NCBI GenBank assembly: GCA_947258715.1
Contig: CAMYJH010000011.1
Location: 37,762 to 101,761, forward strand
From: an uncultured Gammaproteobacteria bacterium
GTDB taxonomy: Bacteria > Pseudomonadota > Gammaproteobacteria > HK1
DNA: 64,000 bases
Reading direction: 5' to 3'
Position numbers and translations under genes: made by a program. Shown here in pieces: positions 1 through 8,418 of the stretch. Below the pieces are notes generated by a model. That model searched no databases. It was not told the origin of the DNA and saw only the letters and a list, made by a program, of their open reading frames with translations. Each line of letters opens with the position of its first letter. Position 1 is the stretch's first letter.

Positions 1-646
1 TGCCGAGCTCGGCCCCATCGAAAGACTTCGCGGACCGCGTCGGGTGATGGCGCGAAACATGACCATGGCCTGCGCCGAGGTTGCCCCCGCCACGCTCAAC
101 GACGACGCCGATATCGGCGACTGGGACGATGATCAGGCGGTGACGCTGAGACTCGTTCGCGCCATCGTCGCCGGTTGCCGCGCCGAACCCTGCCTCAACG
201 CTTGGTACGACAGCCATTCCGTGGGCCGCCGGGTGCTGAAGAAAATTCACTTGGGCCTTGCCGTAGATACCCCCGAGGGACTTTTCGTTCCGGTGCTCCA
301 CGATGTGGGTGAGCGTACGCCGGACGATCTGGAAAAAGGCCTCGACCGTCTCAAGGCCGATGTGCGCGCTCGCACCATTCCGCCGGAAGAGCTGCGTGGC
401 TACACCATCATCCTGTCGAATTTCGGCACCATCGCCGGGCGTTACGCCAGCCCCATCGTGCAGCCACCGACGGTGGCCATCCTCGGCGCCGGCGTGATTC
501 GCGACCAAGTGTTGGCTAAAGCCGGCGCGCCGGCAGTGCGCAAGGTGCTGCCGCTTTCGCTCACATTCGACCATCGCGTGGTCACCGGAGGCGAGGCCGC
601 TCGGTTTCTTCGCGCGGTAATGGAAGATCTGGCTCTAAGCAGCTAA
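1..646 (+). CDS. 2-oxoacid dehydrogenase E2 (dihydrolipoamide acyltransferase), C-terminal part
   Basis: The reading frame is open from base 2 of the window, so the start and the lipoyl and E3-binding domains lie to the left. What is visible is the catalytic acyltransferase (CAT) domain, which moves an acyl group from lipoamide to CoA in pyruvate or branched-chain 2-oxoacid dehydrogenase complexes. It opens with a typical RGPRRVMARNMTMA stretch and contains the LGLAVDTPEGLFVPVL core. The family active-site motif near the C terminus is usually DHRxxDG; here it reads DHRVVTGG. The catalytic His is kept but the Asp position is Thr, a variant also known in some proteobacterial homologues. Substrate specificity (pyruvate versus branched-chain) cannot be decided from this fragment. 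Confidence 0.85.
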   Translation, partial: AELGPIERLRGPRRVMARNMTMACAEVAPATLNDDADIGDWDDDQAVTLRLVRAIVAGCRAEPCLNAWYDSHSVGRRVLKKIHLGLAVDTPEGLFVPVLHDVGERTPDDLEKGLDRLKADVRARTIPPEELRGYTIILSNFGTIAGRYASPIVQPPTVAILGAGVIRDQVLAKAGAPAVRKVLPLSLTFDHRVVTGGEAARFLRAVMEDLALSS

Positions 647-714
647 AGGAAATGATTTTTTGTATTTCGCCGCCCCAACCATGAGGCCAGTCTAGGCCGC
701 TCGCCGCCGGCTCC

Positions 715-1485
715 ATGCGCGCACCGTCCGACCCTGACGCGGCAGCGGAATTGCCCGCAGCGCTGATTGAGGTACTTAAAGATTCGACAGAGGTGGTCGC
801 CCTCACTGGCGCCGGCGTCTCTGCGGAAAGCGGCGTGCCCACGTTCCGCGATGCCCAATCGGGGTTGTGGTCCCGCTACCGGGCGGAAGACCTCGCCACT
901 CCGGAGGCGTTCCGTCGCGACCCTGCGCTGGTCTGGAACTGGTACGCCTGGCGCCGCTCGCTGGTGCAAGCGGTGAAGCCGAACCCTGCCCACCTCGCCC
1001 TGGCGGCTCTGGAGCGGCGGATATCCGGGTTCCAGCTGCTGACCCAGAACGTGGACGGCCTCCACCGGCGGGCCGGCAGCAGCCGCCTGCTGGAGCTTCA
1101 CGGAGATTTGTTTCTGACCTTGTGCTCCGCCGAGAGGACTCCAGTGGAAACGTGGCCGGAACACGGCGATGCGCCGCCGCGCTGCCCACGCTGCGAGGCG
1201 CCGCTTCGCCCCGGCGTGGTCTGGTTTGGCGAAACCCTGCCAGAACCGATTCTCAGCAGCGCCTTTGCCCTCAGCGCCGGCTGTCAGGTTTTTCTCTCCA
1301 TCGGCACCTCGTCCCTGGTTCAGCCTGCGGCCGCACTGCCGCTTTGCGCTCTGGAGTCCGGCGCCACCGTGGTGGAGATCAATACGGAGCCCACGCCGCT
1401 GTCCGAAATTGCCGATTTCGTGCTCAATGGACCCGCAGGCGAGATCGTCCCCGCGCTGCTCCAGAGCGCCTGGCCGACGGGATGA
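715..1485 (+). CDS. cobB: NAD-dependent protein deacylase, sirtuin (CobB-like)
   Basis: A 256-residue sirtuin that removes acyl groups from lysines using NAD. Residues about 33-46 give the NAD-binding GAGVSAESGVPTFR motif, about 107-113 the QNVDGLH motif, and HGDL carries the general-base His. A YAWR sequence near residue 82 matches the Y-x-x-R pair that defines class III sirtuins, which prefer succinyl and malonyl groups (established for SIRT5 and CobB). The zinc site looks incomplete: the second pair CPRC is present, but the first pair has only one Cys (CSAE). The gene stands alone, followed by a candidate terminator. Confidence 0.9.
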   Translation: MRAPSDPDAAAELPAALIEVLKDSTEVVALTGAGVSAESGVPTFRDAQSGLWSRYRAEDLATPEAFRRDPALVWNWYAWRRSLVQAVKPNPAHLALAALERRISGFQLLTQNVDGLHRRAGSSRLLELHGDLFLTLCSAERTPVETWPEHGDAPPRCPRCEAPLRPGVVWFGETLPEPILSSAFALSAGCQVFLSIGTSSLVQPAAALPLCALESGATVVEINTEPTPLSEIADFVLNGPAGEIVPALLQSAWPTG

Positions 1486-1829
1486 TTTCCCGTCGCGCCC
1501 CGGGTGTGACCCCGGTCACCAATGTCGCTCAGCCCCGCCGCTAGACTCGCCGATACTTGGTTGCTGATTCATCAGGTCATTCCTGATATTCCGGCGCCCG
1601 GCGGCGTTCCTTCCTCCCCCCTACTGCGCCCCGGGCGTCTTTTTTTTCTGCGGCCTGCGTGTATCCCGAATGGGCAAGCACGCCTCCAGCGGGCAGATGC
1701 CTGCCGCTAATTCAGGCTACGAGAATAAGAACGCGCAGGCGCGCTTGACAATTAGTCGAGCGCGGTTTGCCGAACGCAACGCCGTCAATGCGGGCTGATC
1801 GGCGGCCGCGGACGGTTGACGCCTGCGAC
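1486..1829. other. Convergent intergenic region
   Basis: This gap lies between two genes that end towards each other. Apart from a candidate rho-independent terminator and a small perfect hairpin (ATCAGG at 1571-1576 with CCTGAT at 1582-1587) I see no gene in it. Confidence 0.5.
1594..1647 (+). terminator. Candidate rho-independent terminator after the sirtuin gene
   Basis: GCGCCCGG at 1594-1601 can pair with CCGGGCG at 1631-1637, and a run of T follows directly (1640-1647). The loop is long at about 29 bases. The position, downstream of a plus-strand gene in a convergent gap, fits a terminator. Confidence 0.5.
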
Positions 1830-2312
1830 TTACCGTCGGCGGATAGCGATGACTCGACCCGCCTGGGGCGGCCGCCCCAACCTGCGATGAGTCGCCATCA
1901 CTGCCTCTACCCGCGCCAGCACTTCGTCCGGCATCGGCGCCGCCATGGGGCCCCTGGTGTCAATGTGCATGAGCATGATTTCCGTGGTGGCGGCCAGAAA
2001 ACCTTCGTCGCCGTGGAACATCTGCGAGAAGTAGTGCAGCCGCTTGGCGTCGAAATCCAGCAGCTGTGTCTCCACCCGAACAGGGTCGTTCTGCTTCAGT
2101 TCACGATCGTAGGTGACGTGGGTCTCGAGAACGTAGGTGGTGAATCCCGTTTGCTCACGGTAGTCCTCATCCATACCCAAAAAGTCCAGCAGTGCGTCGG
2201 TGGCGTGATCGAACACGAGCACGTAGTAAGCCACGTTCATGTGACCGTTGTAATCGATCCAGTCGCTTTGGATCTTTCCCCGGTGCAGGACCAACGGCGC
2301 TTCAATTTCCAT
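1830..2312 (-). CDS. Hot-dog fold acyl-CoA thioesterase
   Basis: A 160-residue protein of the 4-hydroxybenzoyl-CoA thioesterase/YbgC-like group, which hydrolyses acyl-CoA thioesters in the cytoplasm. Near residue 17 it shows SDWIDYNGHMNVAYYV; the Asp and the GHMN stretch are the usual active-site region at the start of the hot-dog helix. The length is typical of the family. It is transcribed divergently from ccmA, with about 250 bases between the two starts. The natural substrate is not evident. Related thioesterases are often found near carnitine or betaine metabolism genes, and betaine aldehyde dehydrogenase lies 26 kb away, but that link is weak. Confidence 0.8.
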   Translation of the reverse strand: MEIEAPLVLHRGKIQSDWIDYNGHMNVAYYVLVFDHATDALLDFLGMDEDYREQTGFTTYVLETHVTYDRELKQNDPVRVETQLLDFDAKRLHYFSQMFHGDEGFLAATTEIMLMHIDTRGPMAAPMPDEVLARVEAVMATHRRLGRPPQAGRVIAIRRR

Positions 2313-2562
2313 CTTTGTTGCTCCCTCCGGCAGACCGACTCAATTGAAGCCGGTCGCGCTTTAAGCTTGGTTTCTTGCGCAGGCTCGGGCGATAAGATAG
2401 CTTCATGCCCCCGCGGCTCCTAGCATCCATATATATTCGCGTTGTCACGCCCCGAATGTCATTCCCAGCCCGGCCGTCGCGGCCGTTCAAACCCCAACGC
2501 GTTTGCCTTGCGAATTGTTGCCGAAACGGCGACGCCGGCGAGCACCGTTCAATCAAGCGGTC
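2313..2562. other. Divergent promoter region, thioesterase / ccm operon
   Basis: Two divergent start sites face each other across 250 bases. Promoters for both genes must lie here; no clear operator seen. Confidence 0.5.
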
Positions 2563-3198
2563 ATGAGCAAGCCATCAACGTCCCTGTTTGAGGCCACAAA
2601 GCTGGAATGCTGGCGCGGCGACCGCTGTCTGTTCAGCGAACTCGATCTCGCTTTAGCGGCCGGCGAGGCGCTTCAGGTCGTAGGCCCCAACGGCTGCGGT
2701 AAGACCACATTGCTGCGCGCCGTGTGCGGGTTGACCCGGGCCGAGCGCGGGACATTCATTTTTCGCGGTGCGCCGCTGGACGGCAGCCCGGAGACCTTTC
2801 GTTCAGAGCTGGTTTACATCGGCCACGAGAACGGGCTCAAGTCCGAGCTGACGGCGCTCGAAAACCTGCGTGCGTTGCGCGACATCGCCGCGCAGCGGCG
2901 GGAGCTGTCGCTGCAAGCCGCATTGAAGCGCGTGGGTCTTGAAGGCTTCGAAGATCGCCCGGTACGCACGCTGTCTTCCGGCCAGCGCCGTCGGGTCGCT
3001 CTGGCGCGACTGCTGATCGCGCAGGCGACGCTTTGGCTGCTGGACGAGCCGTTCACGGCACTGGACCAGGCCGGCGCCAGACTGGTGAACGTGCTTGTCG
3101 AGCAGCACCTGAATGCGGGTGGGGGGATCATTTTCACCAGCCACATACCGCTCGCCCTGACGAAGGGCTCGCCGCGCCAGATCATGCTCAGCACGTGA
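2563..3198 (+). CDS. ccmA: Heme exporter ATP-binding protein CcmA
   Basis: A 211-residue ABC ATPase that powers release of the CcmE-heme complex in cytochrome c maturation System I. It has Walker A GPNGCGKTTLL, signature LSSGQRRRVALARL and Walker B LWLLDEPFTALD. I chose the ATG at 2563 because the CcmA family starts just before the first beta strand; an in-frame start 60 bases upstream would add a basic, unconserved tail. The gene opens the ccmABCDEFGH operon and is followed within a few bases by ccmB. Confidence 0.95.
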   Translation: MSKPSTSLFEATKLECWRGDRCLFSELDLALAAGEALQVVGPNGCGKTTLLRAVCGLTRAERGTFIFRGAPLDGSPETFRSELVYIGHENGLKSELTALENLRALRDIAAQRRELSLQAALKRVGLEGFEDRPVRTLSSGQRRRVALARLLIAQATLWLLDEPFTALDQAGARLVNVLVEQHLNAGGGIIFTSHIPLALTKGSPRQIMLST

Positions 3199-3212
3199 AA
3201 CCGCACTCGACC

Positions 3213-3878
3213 ATGCGCGCCTTTGTCGCCGTTACCCGTCGGGACCTGCTGCTCGCCGTGCGGCGGCGTTCAGAGATTGCCAATCCACTCCTGTTCATGC
3301 TGATTGTGATCAGCCTTTTTCCGCTGGGCATCAGCCCCGCGCCGGAAACGCTCCGCCTTATCGCTCCCGGCATCATCTGGGTGGTGGCGCTGCTCAGCGT
3401 TCTTCTGACCCTGGAGTCGATGTTTCGCGCCGATTTCGACGACGGGTCGCTGGAGCAGATGCTGGTGAGTCCGCACCCCCTCGCCCTGCTGGTGACTGCC
3501 AAGATCGCGGCGCATTGGCTGGTTACGGGGTTGCCGCTGCTTCTGGTTTCGCCCCTGCTCGGCGCACTCACCCACCTGAATGCCGCTACCACGGTGGTGC
3601 TGGCGGCGAGCCTCGCGCTGGGTACACCGGTGCTGAGTTTCGTCGGCGCCATCGGCGTGGCGCTGACCGTGGGGCTGCGGCGGGGCGGGGCGCTGTTGTC
3701 TCTTCTGGTCCTGCCCCTATATATTCCCACCCTCATTTTTGGGGCCAACGCGGTCAGCGCCGTGATGGACGGATTGCCCTACCACGGGCAGCTTATGATG
3801 CTCGGCGCGTTCCTGCTATTCTCACTGGCACTGGCGCCTTTAGCCGCCGCGGCGGCGCTTCGAATCAGCATGAACTGA
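3213..3878 (+). CDS. ccmB: Heme exporter membrane protein CcmB
   Basis: A 221-residue inner-membrane subunit that partners CcmA and CcmC. The N terminus MRAFVAVTRRDLLLAVRRRS followed by EIANPLLFMLIVISLFPLGI closely follows the family, and LIAPGIIWVVALLS and FDDGSLEQML are family hallmarks. About six hydrophobic segments are visible. I chose ATG 3213 on family length (about 220 residues); a GTG at 3195 overlapping the ccmA stop is also possible. Confidence 0.94.
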   Translation: MRAFVAVTRRDLLLAVRRRSEIANPLLFMLIVISLFPLGISPAPETLRLIAPGIIWVVALLSVLLTLESMFRADFDDGSLEQMLVSPHPLALLVTAKIAAHWLVTGLPLLLVSPLLGALTHLNAATTVVLAASLALGTPVLSFVGAIGVALTVGLRRGGALLSLLVLPLYIPTLIFGANAVSAVMDGLPYHGQLMMLGAFLLFSLALAPLAAAAALRISMN

Positions 3879-3907
3879 AAGCGGTATTCGCTATCGAAGT
3901 CAACGAT

Positions 3908-4645
3908 ATGTGGACCTTTTTTCATAAACTTGGGTCGCCCCCTTACTTCTACCGCATCGCCGGCAGGCTGATACCGTGGCTGGGATGGGTTTGCGCTGGT
4001 CTACTGGTGGCCGGTCTCTACGGTGGGCTGGTGTTGGCGCCGCCGGACTACCAGCAGGGAGACAGCTACCGGATCATATTCATCCACGTGCCCAGCGCCT
4101 GGATGTCGCTGTTCATCTACGTGCTGATGGCCGTGTCCGGCGCGGTGGGGCTCATCTGGCGGATCAAGGTCGCCGAAGCCATCGCCGCTGCCAGTGCCCC
4201 CGTGGGCGCGTGGTTCACCTTTCTCGCCCTCATCACCGGATCGCTTTGGGGCAAGCCCATGTGGGGCACCTACTGGGTATGGGATGCGCGGCTGACGTCG
4301 GAGCTGATTCTGCTGTTTCTTTATCTCGGCGTGATCGGGCTGCATTCCGCCATAGAGGACCGACGCACCGCGAGCCGCGCCACCGCCGTGCTCTCCCTTG
4401 TCGGCCTGGTCAATATCCCGATCATCCACTTCTCGGTAGAATGGTGGAACACGCTCCACCAGGGGGCGACAGTCACCAAAATCGGCGCACCGTCGATTGA
4501 TCTCAGCATGCTTTTGCCGCTGCTGATTATGGCGCTGGGCTTCAAGCTCTACTATTTCATGGTGCTGCTGATGCGATCGCGGGTAGAGGTGCTGGAACGT
4601 GAACGCGGCAGCGTATGGGTGCGCGAAGTTGTGCAAACGGGATAA
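3908..4645 (+). CDS. ccmC: Heme transporter/chaperone CcmC
   Basis: A 245-residue, six-segment membrane protein that loads heme onto CcmE. It carries the tryptophan-rich periplasmic heme-handling segment WGTYWVWDARLTSELIL and flanking histidines (FIHVPSAWMS and IIHFSVEWWNTLHQ), both diagnostic. The ATG at 3908 gives the family length; the longer open frame upstream overlaps ccmB and is not real. It is followed 3 bases later by ccmD. Confidence 0.95.
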   Translation: MWTFFHKLGSPPYFYRIAGRLIPWLGWVCAGLLVAGLYGGLVLAPPDYQQGDSYRIIFIHVPSAWMSLFIYVLMAVSGAVGLIWRIKVAEAIAAASAPVGAWFTFLALITGSLWGKPMWGTYWVWDARLTSELILLFLYLGVIGLHSAIEDRRTASRATAVLSLVGLVNIPIIHFSVEWWNTLHQGATVTKIGAPSIDLSMLLPLLIMALGFKLYYFMVLLMRSRVEVLERERGSVWVREVVQTG

Positions 4646-4647
4646 GG

Positions 4648-4812
4648 GTGGCCGAGTTTTTTCACATGGGCGGGTACGGCGTTTACGTCTGGAGCGCCTA
4701 TGCCATCTGGCTGGCGGTCATGATCATCAACGTCGTCCAGCCGGCGATAAAGTCTCGCGGCACGCTCAAGCGCCTCGCGCGTTCCATTAACCAGAGGGCC
4801 AAACAAACGTGA
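4648..4812 (+). CDS. ccmD: Heme exporter small subunit CcmD
   Basis: A 54-residue protein with one membrane segment and a basic C-terminal tail. CcmD helps release holo-CcmE from the CcmABC complex. The start is a GTG giving VAEFFHMGGYGVYVWSAYAI, which matches the conserved EFFxMGGY beginning of the family. A longer frame from 4615 would overlap ccmC and lacks family support. The stop overlaps the start of ccmE (GTGA), so translation is probably coupled. Confidence 0.88.
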   Translation: MAEFFHMGGYGVYVWSAYAIWLAVMIINVVQPAIKSRGTLKRLARSINQRAKQT

Positions 4813-5261
4813 CTCCTAGAAGACAACGCATGATTTTTGTCGGTGTTATTGTGACCGGGGTGGCGCTCGCCGCGACCCTGGCCTTTATCGCGATTGGGGA
4901 GAATATGCTCTATTTCTTCAGCCCCACCCAGGTCAAAAACGGCGAAGCGCCAAGGGAACGGACTCTACGAGTCGGCGGCCTGGTGGTGCCCGGCAGCGTG
5001 GCTCGCGAACAGGGCAGTCTGACCGTGCAGTTCGATCTCAGCGACAACCGTGAGTCGCTGACGGTGAAGTATACGGGCATTCTTCCGGATCTGTTTCGCG
5101 AAGGTCAGGGCATCGTTGCTACCGGAGCCCTAGAGCCCGGCGGAACCTTCGTCGCCGAGGAGGTGCTGGCAAAACACGACGAGAAATACATGCCGCCGGA
5201 AGTGGCGGAAGCCCTCGAGCTCGCCGAGCAGGGCGGGCGCATGTCCAACCCCCAGGAGTAA
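4809..5261 (+). CDS. ccmE: Periplasmic heme chaperone CcmE
   Basis: A 150-residue membrane-anchored chaperone that binds heme covalently and passes it to CcmF/CcmH. It has an N-terminal anchor (about residues 8-28), the OB-fold body with LRVGGLVVPGSV, and the heme-binding His in LAKHDEKYMPPEV near residue 125. The Tyr after that His, an axial ligand in the family, is kept. GTG start overlapping the ccmD stop. Confidence 0.95.
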   Translation: MTPRRQRMIFVGVIVTGVALAATLAFIAIGENMLYFFSPTQVKNGEAPRERTLRVGGLVVPGSVAREQGSLTVQFDLSDNRESLTVKYTGILPDLFREGQGIVATGALEPGGTFVAEEVLAKHDEKYMPPEVAEALELAEQGGRMSNPQE

Positions 5262-5268
5262 CGTCACG

Positions 5269-7257
5269 ATGATCCCTGAACTCGGACACTTCGCTCTTAT
5301 CCTCGCCTTGCTCACCGCGGCGACGCAGTCGCTCATTCCCCTGTTCGGCGGGCTCAAACGGACGGCCAACGTGTCCGCGGCAGCGGTGCCGGCGGCACGG
5401 GCACAGTTTGTATTCTGCCTGCTCGCCTTTGCCTGCCTCACCGCGGCTTTTGTGCTCCAGGACTTTTCCGTGACTTATGTGGCCACCAACTCCAACTCAG
5501 CGCTGCCGCTTCACTACCGCGTCTCCGCCGTCTGGGGCGCCCACGAGGGATCACTTTTGCTTTGGGCTTTGATCTTGAGCGGCTGGACCGTGGCGGTGAC
5601 TTTTTTCAGCCGAAACCTCCCCGATGTTTTCCGCGTCCGGGTGATTGCGGTGATGGGCGCCATCAGCGTCGGCTTCTATCTCTTCATGCTGCTGACCTCG
5701 AATCCGTTCAGCAGGCTCCTGCCCTCGGCGGTCGAAGGCAACGACCTCAATCCGCTGCTGCAGGATTTCGGCCTCATCCTGCATCCGCCCATGCTCTACA
5801 TGGGCTACGTCGGCCTTGTGGTGCCTTTCAGCTTTGCCGTCGCCGCGCTCATCGGCGGGCGCCTGGATCCCGCCTGGACCCGCTGGACGCGGCCGTGGAC
5901 GGTGGTCGCCTGGGTATTCCTCACCTTGGGCATCACCCTGGGGAGCTGGTGGGCCTACTACGAGCTCGGCTGGGGTGGCTGGTGGTTCTGGGACCCGGTG
6001 GAGAACGCCTCCTTCATGCCCTGGTTGATGGCGACAGCGCTGATTCACTCCCTCGCCGTGAGCGAGCAGCGCGGCGCGTTCAAGGCCTGGACCGTGCTGC
6101 TGGCCATATTCGCATTCTCCTTGAGTCTGTTAGGAACATTCCTGGTGCGCTCCGGGGTTCTGGTATCGGTGCACGCGTTTGCCACCGATCCCGCCCGCGG
6201 CCTTTTCATTCTCATGTTTCTAGCCCTGGTTGTCGGCTCCGCGCTCGTGCTGTTCGCGCTTCGCGCGCAGGCGGTGAGCGGCGGCGGCCGCTTCGATCTT
6301 TTCTCCCGGGAGACACTGCTGCTGATCAATAACGTGCTGCTGGTGGTGGCGGCCGCGTCGGTGCTGCTGGGCACGCTTTATCCGCTCATCCTCGACGCCA
6401 TGGGGCTTGGAAAGATTTCCGTCGGTCCACCCTACTTCAACAGCGTGTTCGTGCCTTTGGTCCTGGTTCTGCTGGCGGTGCTGGGGATCGGCCCGCTGAC
6501 GCGCTGGAAGAAGGATCGTTCGCGGCGGCTGGCAACGCTGCTGCGCTGGCCCTTGATCGCCAGCATCGTCGCCGGCGTGGTTTTGACCGTGGCGAGCGAC
6601 GCAGAAGGCCTGGCAGCGGTGCTCGCCGGCCTCGTCTTCGCCGCGTGGGTCGCGGCCACCACCGCCCTTGCTCTCGTCGAGCGCGTGAAGCTGCGCACGT
6701 CGCCGTTGGCGGGACTGCTGCGTCTGCCCCGCGGCTTCACCGGGATGACCGTCGCCCACTTGGGCGCCGCGGTGATGGTGGTAGGTATCACCCTGACGAC
6801 CGCACTGAGTACGGAAAAGGATCTGCGCCTTTCGCCCGGCGACACCTACGCGATAGCGGGGTATGAATTCCGCTTTTCGGGCGTGCGCCAGTCACCAGGC
6901 CCCAACTATCGCGCCCAGCGCGGTCACATCGAGGTGACCCGGAGCGGGAAAACCATCGCCCAGCTTTTTCCGGAAAAGCGCCTCTATCTGAACAGCTCGT
7001 CTCCCATGACCGAGGCCGCCATCGATCCAGGATTCACCCGCGACCTCTATGCCGCCCTTGGCGACGAGCTCGGAGACGGCGCCTGGGCCGTTCGTATCTA
7101 CCACAAGCCCTTTGTGCGCTGGATTTGGCTCGGCGGGCTGCTCATGGCCCTCGGAGGTATTCTCGCGGTAACCGACCGCCGCTACCGCATCATGGTCAGG
7201 AACGAGCGCGGCCGCAGCGACCGGGCGCTCGCATCCGGCGCGTTCGCGGAAGGCTAG
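5269..7257 (+). CDS. ccmF: Cytochrome c heme lyase subunit CcmF
   Basis: A 662-residue polytopic membrane protein that, with CcmH, attaches heme to CxxCH motifs of apocytochromes. The WWD heme-handling domain WGGWWFWDPVENASFMPWL lies near residues 237-255, and histidines that bind heme in the family sit in the hydrophobic regions (for example ILHPPMLYMGYVG). The length is normal. It lies 7 bases after ccmE and 6 before ccmG. Confidence 0.96.
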   Translation: MIPELGHFALILALLTAATQSLIPLFGGLKRTANVSAAAVPAARAQFVFCLLAFACLTAAFVLQDFSVTYVATNSNSALPLHYRVSAVWGAHEGSLLLWALILSGWTVAVTFFSRNLPDVFRVRVIAVMGAISVGFYLFMLLTSNPFSRLLPSAVEGNDLNPLLQDFGLILHPPMLYMGYVGLVVPFSFAVAALIGGRLDPAWTRWTRPWTVVAWVFLTLGITLGSWWAYYELGWGGWWFWDPVENASFMPWLMATALIHSLAVSEQRGAFKAWTVLLAIFAFSLSLLGTFLVRSGVLVSVHAFATDPARGLFILMFLALVVGSALVLFALRAQAVSGGGRFDLFSRETLLLINNVLLVVAAASVLLGTLYPLILDAMGLGKISVGPPYFNSVFVPLVLVLLAVLGIGPLTRWKKDRSRRLATLLRWPLIASIVAGVVLTVASDAEGLAAVLAGLVFAAWVAATTALALVERVKLRTSPLAGLLRLPRGFTGMTVAHLGAAVMVVGITLTTALSTEKDLRLSPGDTYAIAGYEFRFSGVRQSPGPNYRAQRGHIEVTRSGKTIAQLFPEKRLYLNSSSPMTEAAIDPGFTRDLYAALGDELGDGAWAVRIYHKPFVRWIWLGGLLMALGGILAVTDRRYRIMVRNERGRSDRALASGAFAEG

Positions 7258-7263
7258 GTCCCG

Positions 7264-7797
7264 TTGCCTCGTTTCACCGTCCCGCTGGGCATTTTTCTTC
7301 TTCTCGTCGTGCTCCTCGGCGTCGGACTGACACTGAATCCCCGGCTCGTGCCTTCGCCGCTGGTGGACAAACCTTTGCCGGCATTCGAGCTCCCCACGGT
7401 TCTGGATCCGGAACAGCGTCTTAGCCATGACGAATTGCGCGGCCGGGTGAGCCTGCTCAACGTCTGGGCCACTTGGTGCGTGCCCTGTCGCGAGGAGCAC
7501 CCGGTGCTGGTTGGCATCGCGCGCCGGGGTGAGGCAATAATCTACGGCCTCAACTACAAGGACGACCGTGAGGAAGCCGTAAACTGGCTCGAAACCCTGG
7601 GCGACCCTTACGTTAAAAGCGGCTTCGACCCGACGGGCCGCGCCGGTATCGATCTCGGCGTCTACGGCGTTCCCGAGACTTTCATCATCGATGCCAACGG
7701 AACCATCGTCTACAAGCACATCGGGCCATTCGACGACAAAATCTGGCGCGAAACGCTGCTACCGCTGGTGAAAAAGGCGCAGGAGAACAGCAGTTGA
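7264..7797 (+). CDS. ccmG: Thiol:disulfide interchange protein CcmG (DsbE)
   Basis: A 177-residue membrane-anchored thioredoxin-fold protein that reduces apocytochrome cysteines. Residues about 5-25 form the anchor, and the active site is WATWCVPCREEHPVL, with the acidic and GVYGVPETFIID signatures of CcmG. The start is TTG, chosen because it places the anchor at the N terminus right after ccmF. The stop overlaps the next start by 4 bases. Confidence 0.94.
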   Translation: MPRFTVPLGIFLLLVVLLGVGLTLNPRLVPSPLVDKPLPAFELPTVLDPEQRLSHDELRGRVSLLNVWATWCVPCREEHPVLVGIARRGEAIIYGLNYKDDREEAVNWLETLGDPYVKSGFDPTGRAGIDLGVYGVPETFIIDANGTIVYKHIGPFDDKIWRETLLPLVKKAQENSS

Positions 7798-8300
7798 TCT
7801 CACGCCGCTTAATCGCGCTGTCATTGGCGGCACTTTTGCTCGCTCTGATCGGGGGCGCCGCGGCGCAGGTGTTCGAGGCCAGGGAATTCGAGAATCCGGA
7901 GAACGCCCGTCGCTACCAGGTGCTCATCAGTGAGTTGCGCTGTCTCGTTTGCCAGAATCAAAACCTTGCCGACTCCAACGCTCCTCTGGCAGCAGATTTG
8001 CGCCAGCTGACTTACGACATGATTCGCGAAGGTAAGAACGACGCCGAAATCGTCGACTTCATGGTGGCGCGCTACGGCGAATTCGTGCTCTACCGGCCAC
8101 CGCTTAAACCCACGACCGCCATTCTATGGAGCGGTCCCTTTCTACTTCTCGCCATCGGTATCTGGCTACTGCTGCGCCACCTTCGCCGCCGCGCTTCGGC
8201 CACGGCTCAAGCTTCAGCGCTGTCGGCGGAAGAACGGGCCCGCCTGGCGCGCATGCTCGAGGCCGAGACTTCCGAAACGGATCCAGGAAAACGCGACTGA
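7794..8300 (+). CDS. ccmH: Cytochrome c maturation protein CcmH
   Basis: A 168-residue protein with a signal-like N terminus, the redox motif ELRCLVCQNQNLADSNA (LRCxxCQ), and a C-terminal membrane segment about residues 102-122. CcmH holds apocytochrome thiols for heme ligation with CcmF. It is the short type, without the C-terminal TPR half found in E. coli CcmH. The separate TPR subunit CcmI that usually follows is not here. Start is TTG, overlapping ccmG. Confidence 0.93.
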   Translation: MISRRLIALSLAALLLALIGGAAAQVFEAREFENPENARRYQVLISELRCLVCQNQNLADSNAPLAADLRQLTYDMIREGKNDAEIVDFMVARYGEFVLYRPPLKPTTAILWSGPFLLLAIGIWLLLRHLRRRASATAQASALSAEERARLARMLEAETSETDPGKRD

Positions 8301-8418
8301 TCCATGCCGGTATTCCGGGCGGCGTGACGTTCCGCCGCAAACGCTTTCTCCTGCGCAGCGACGACTCCGTGAAGCGTTGTCGGGTTAAACTGACCTCGAT
8401 TGATGAAGGGCTTACGCC

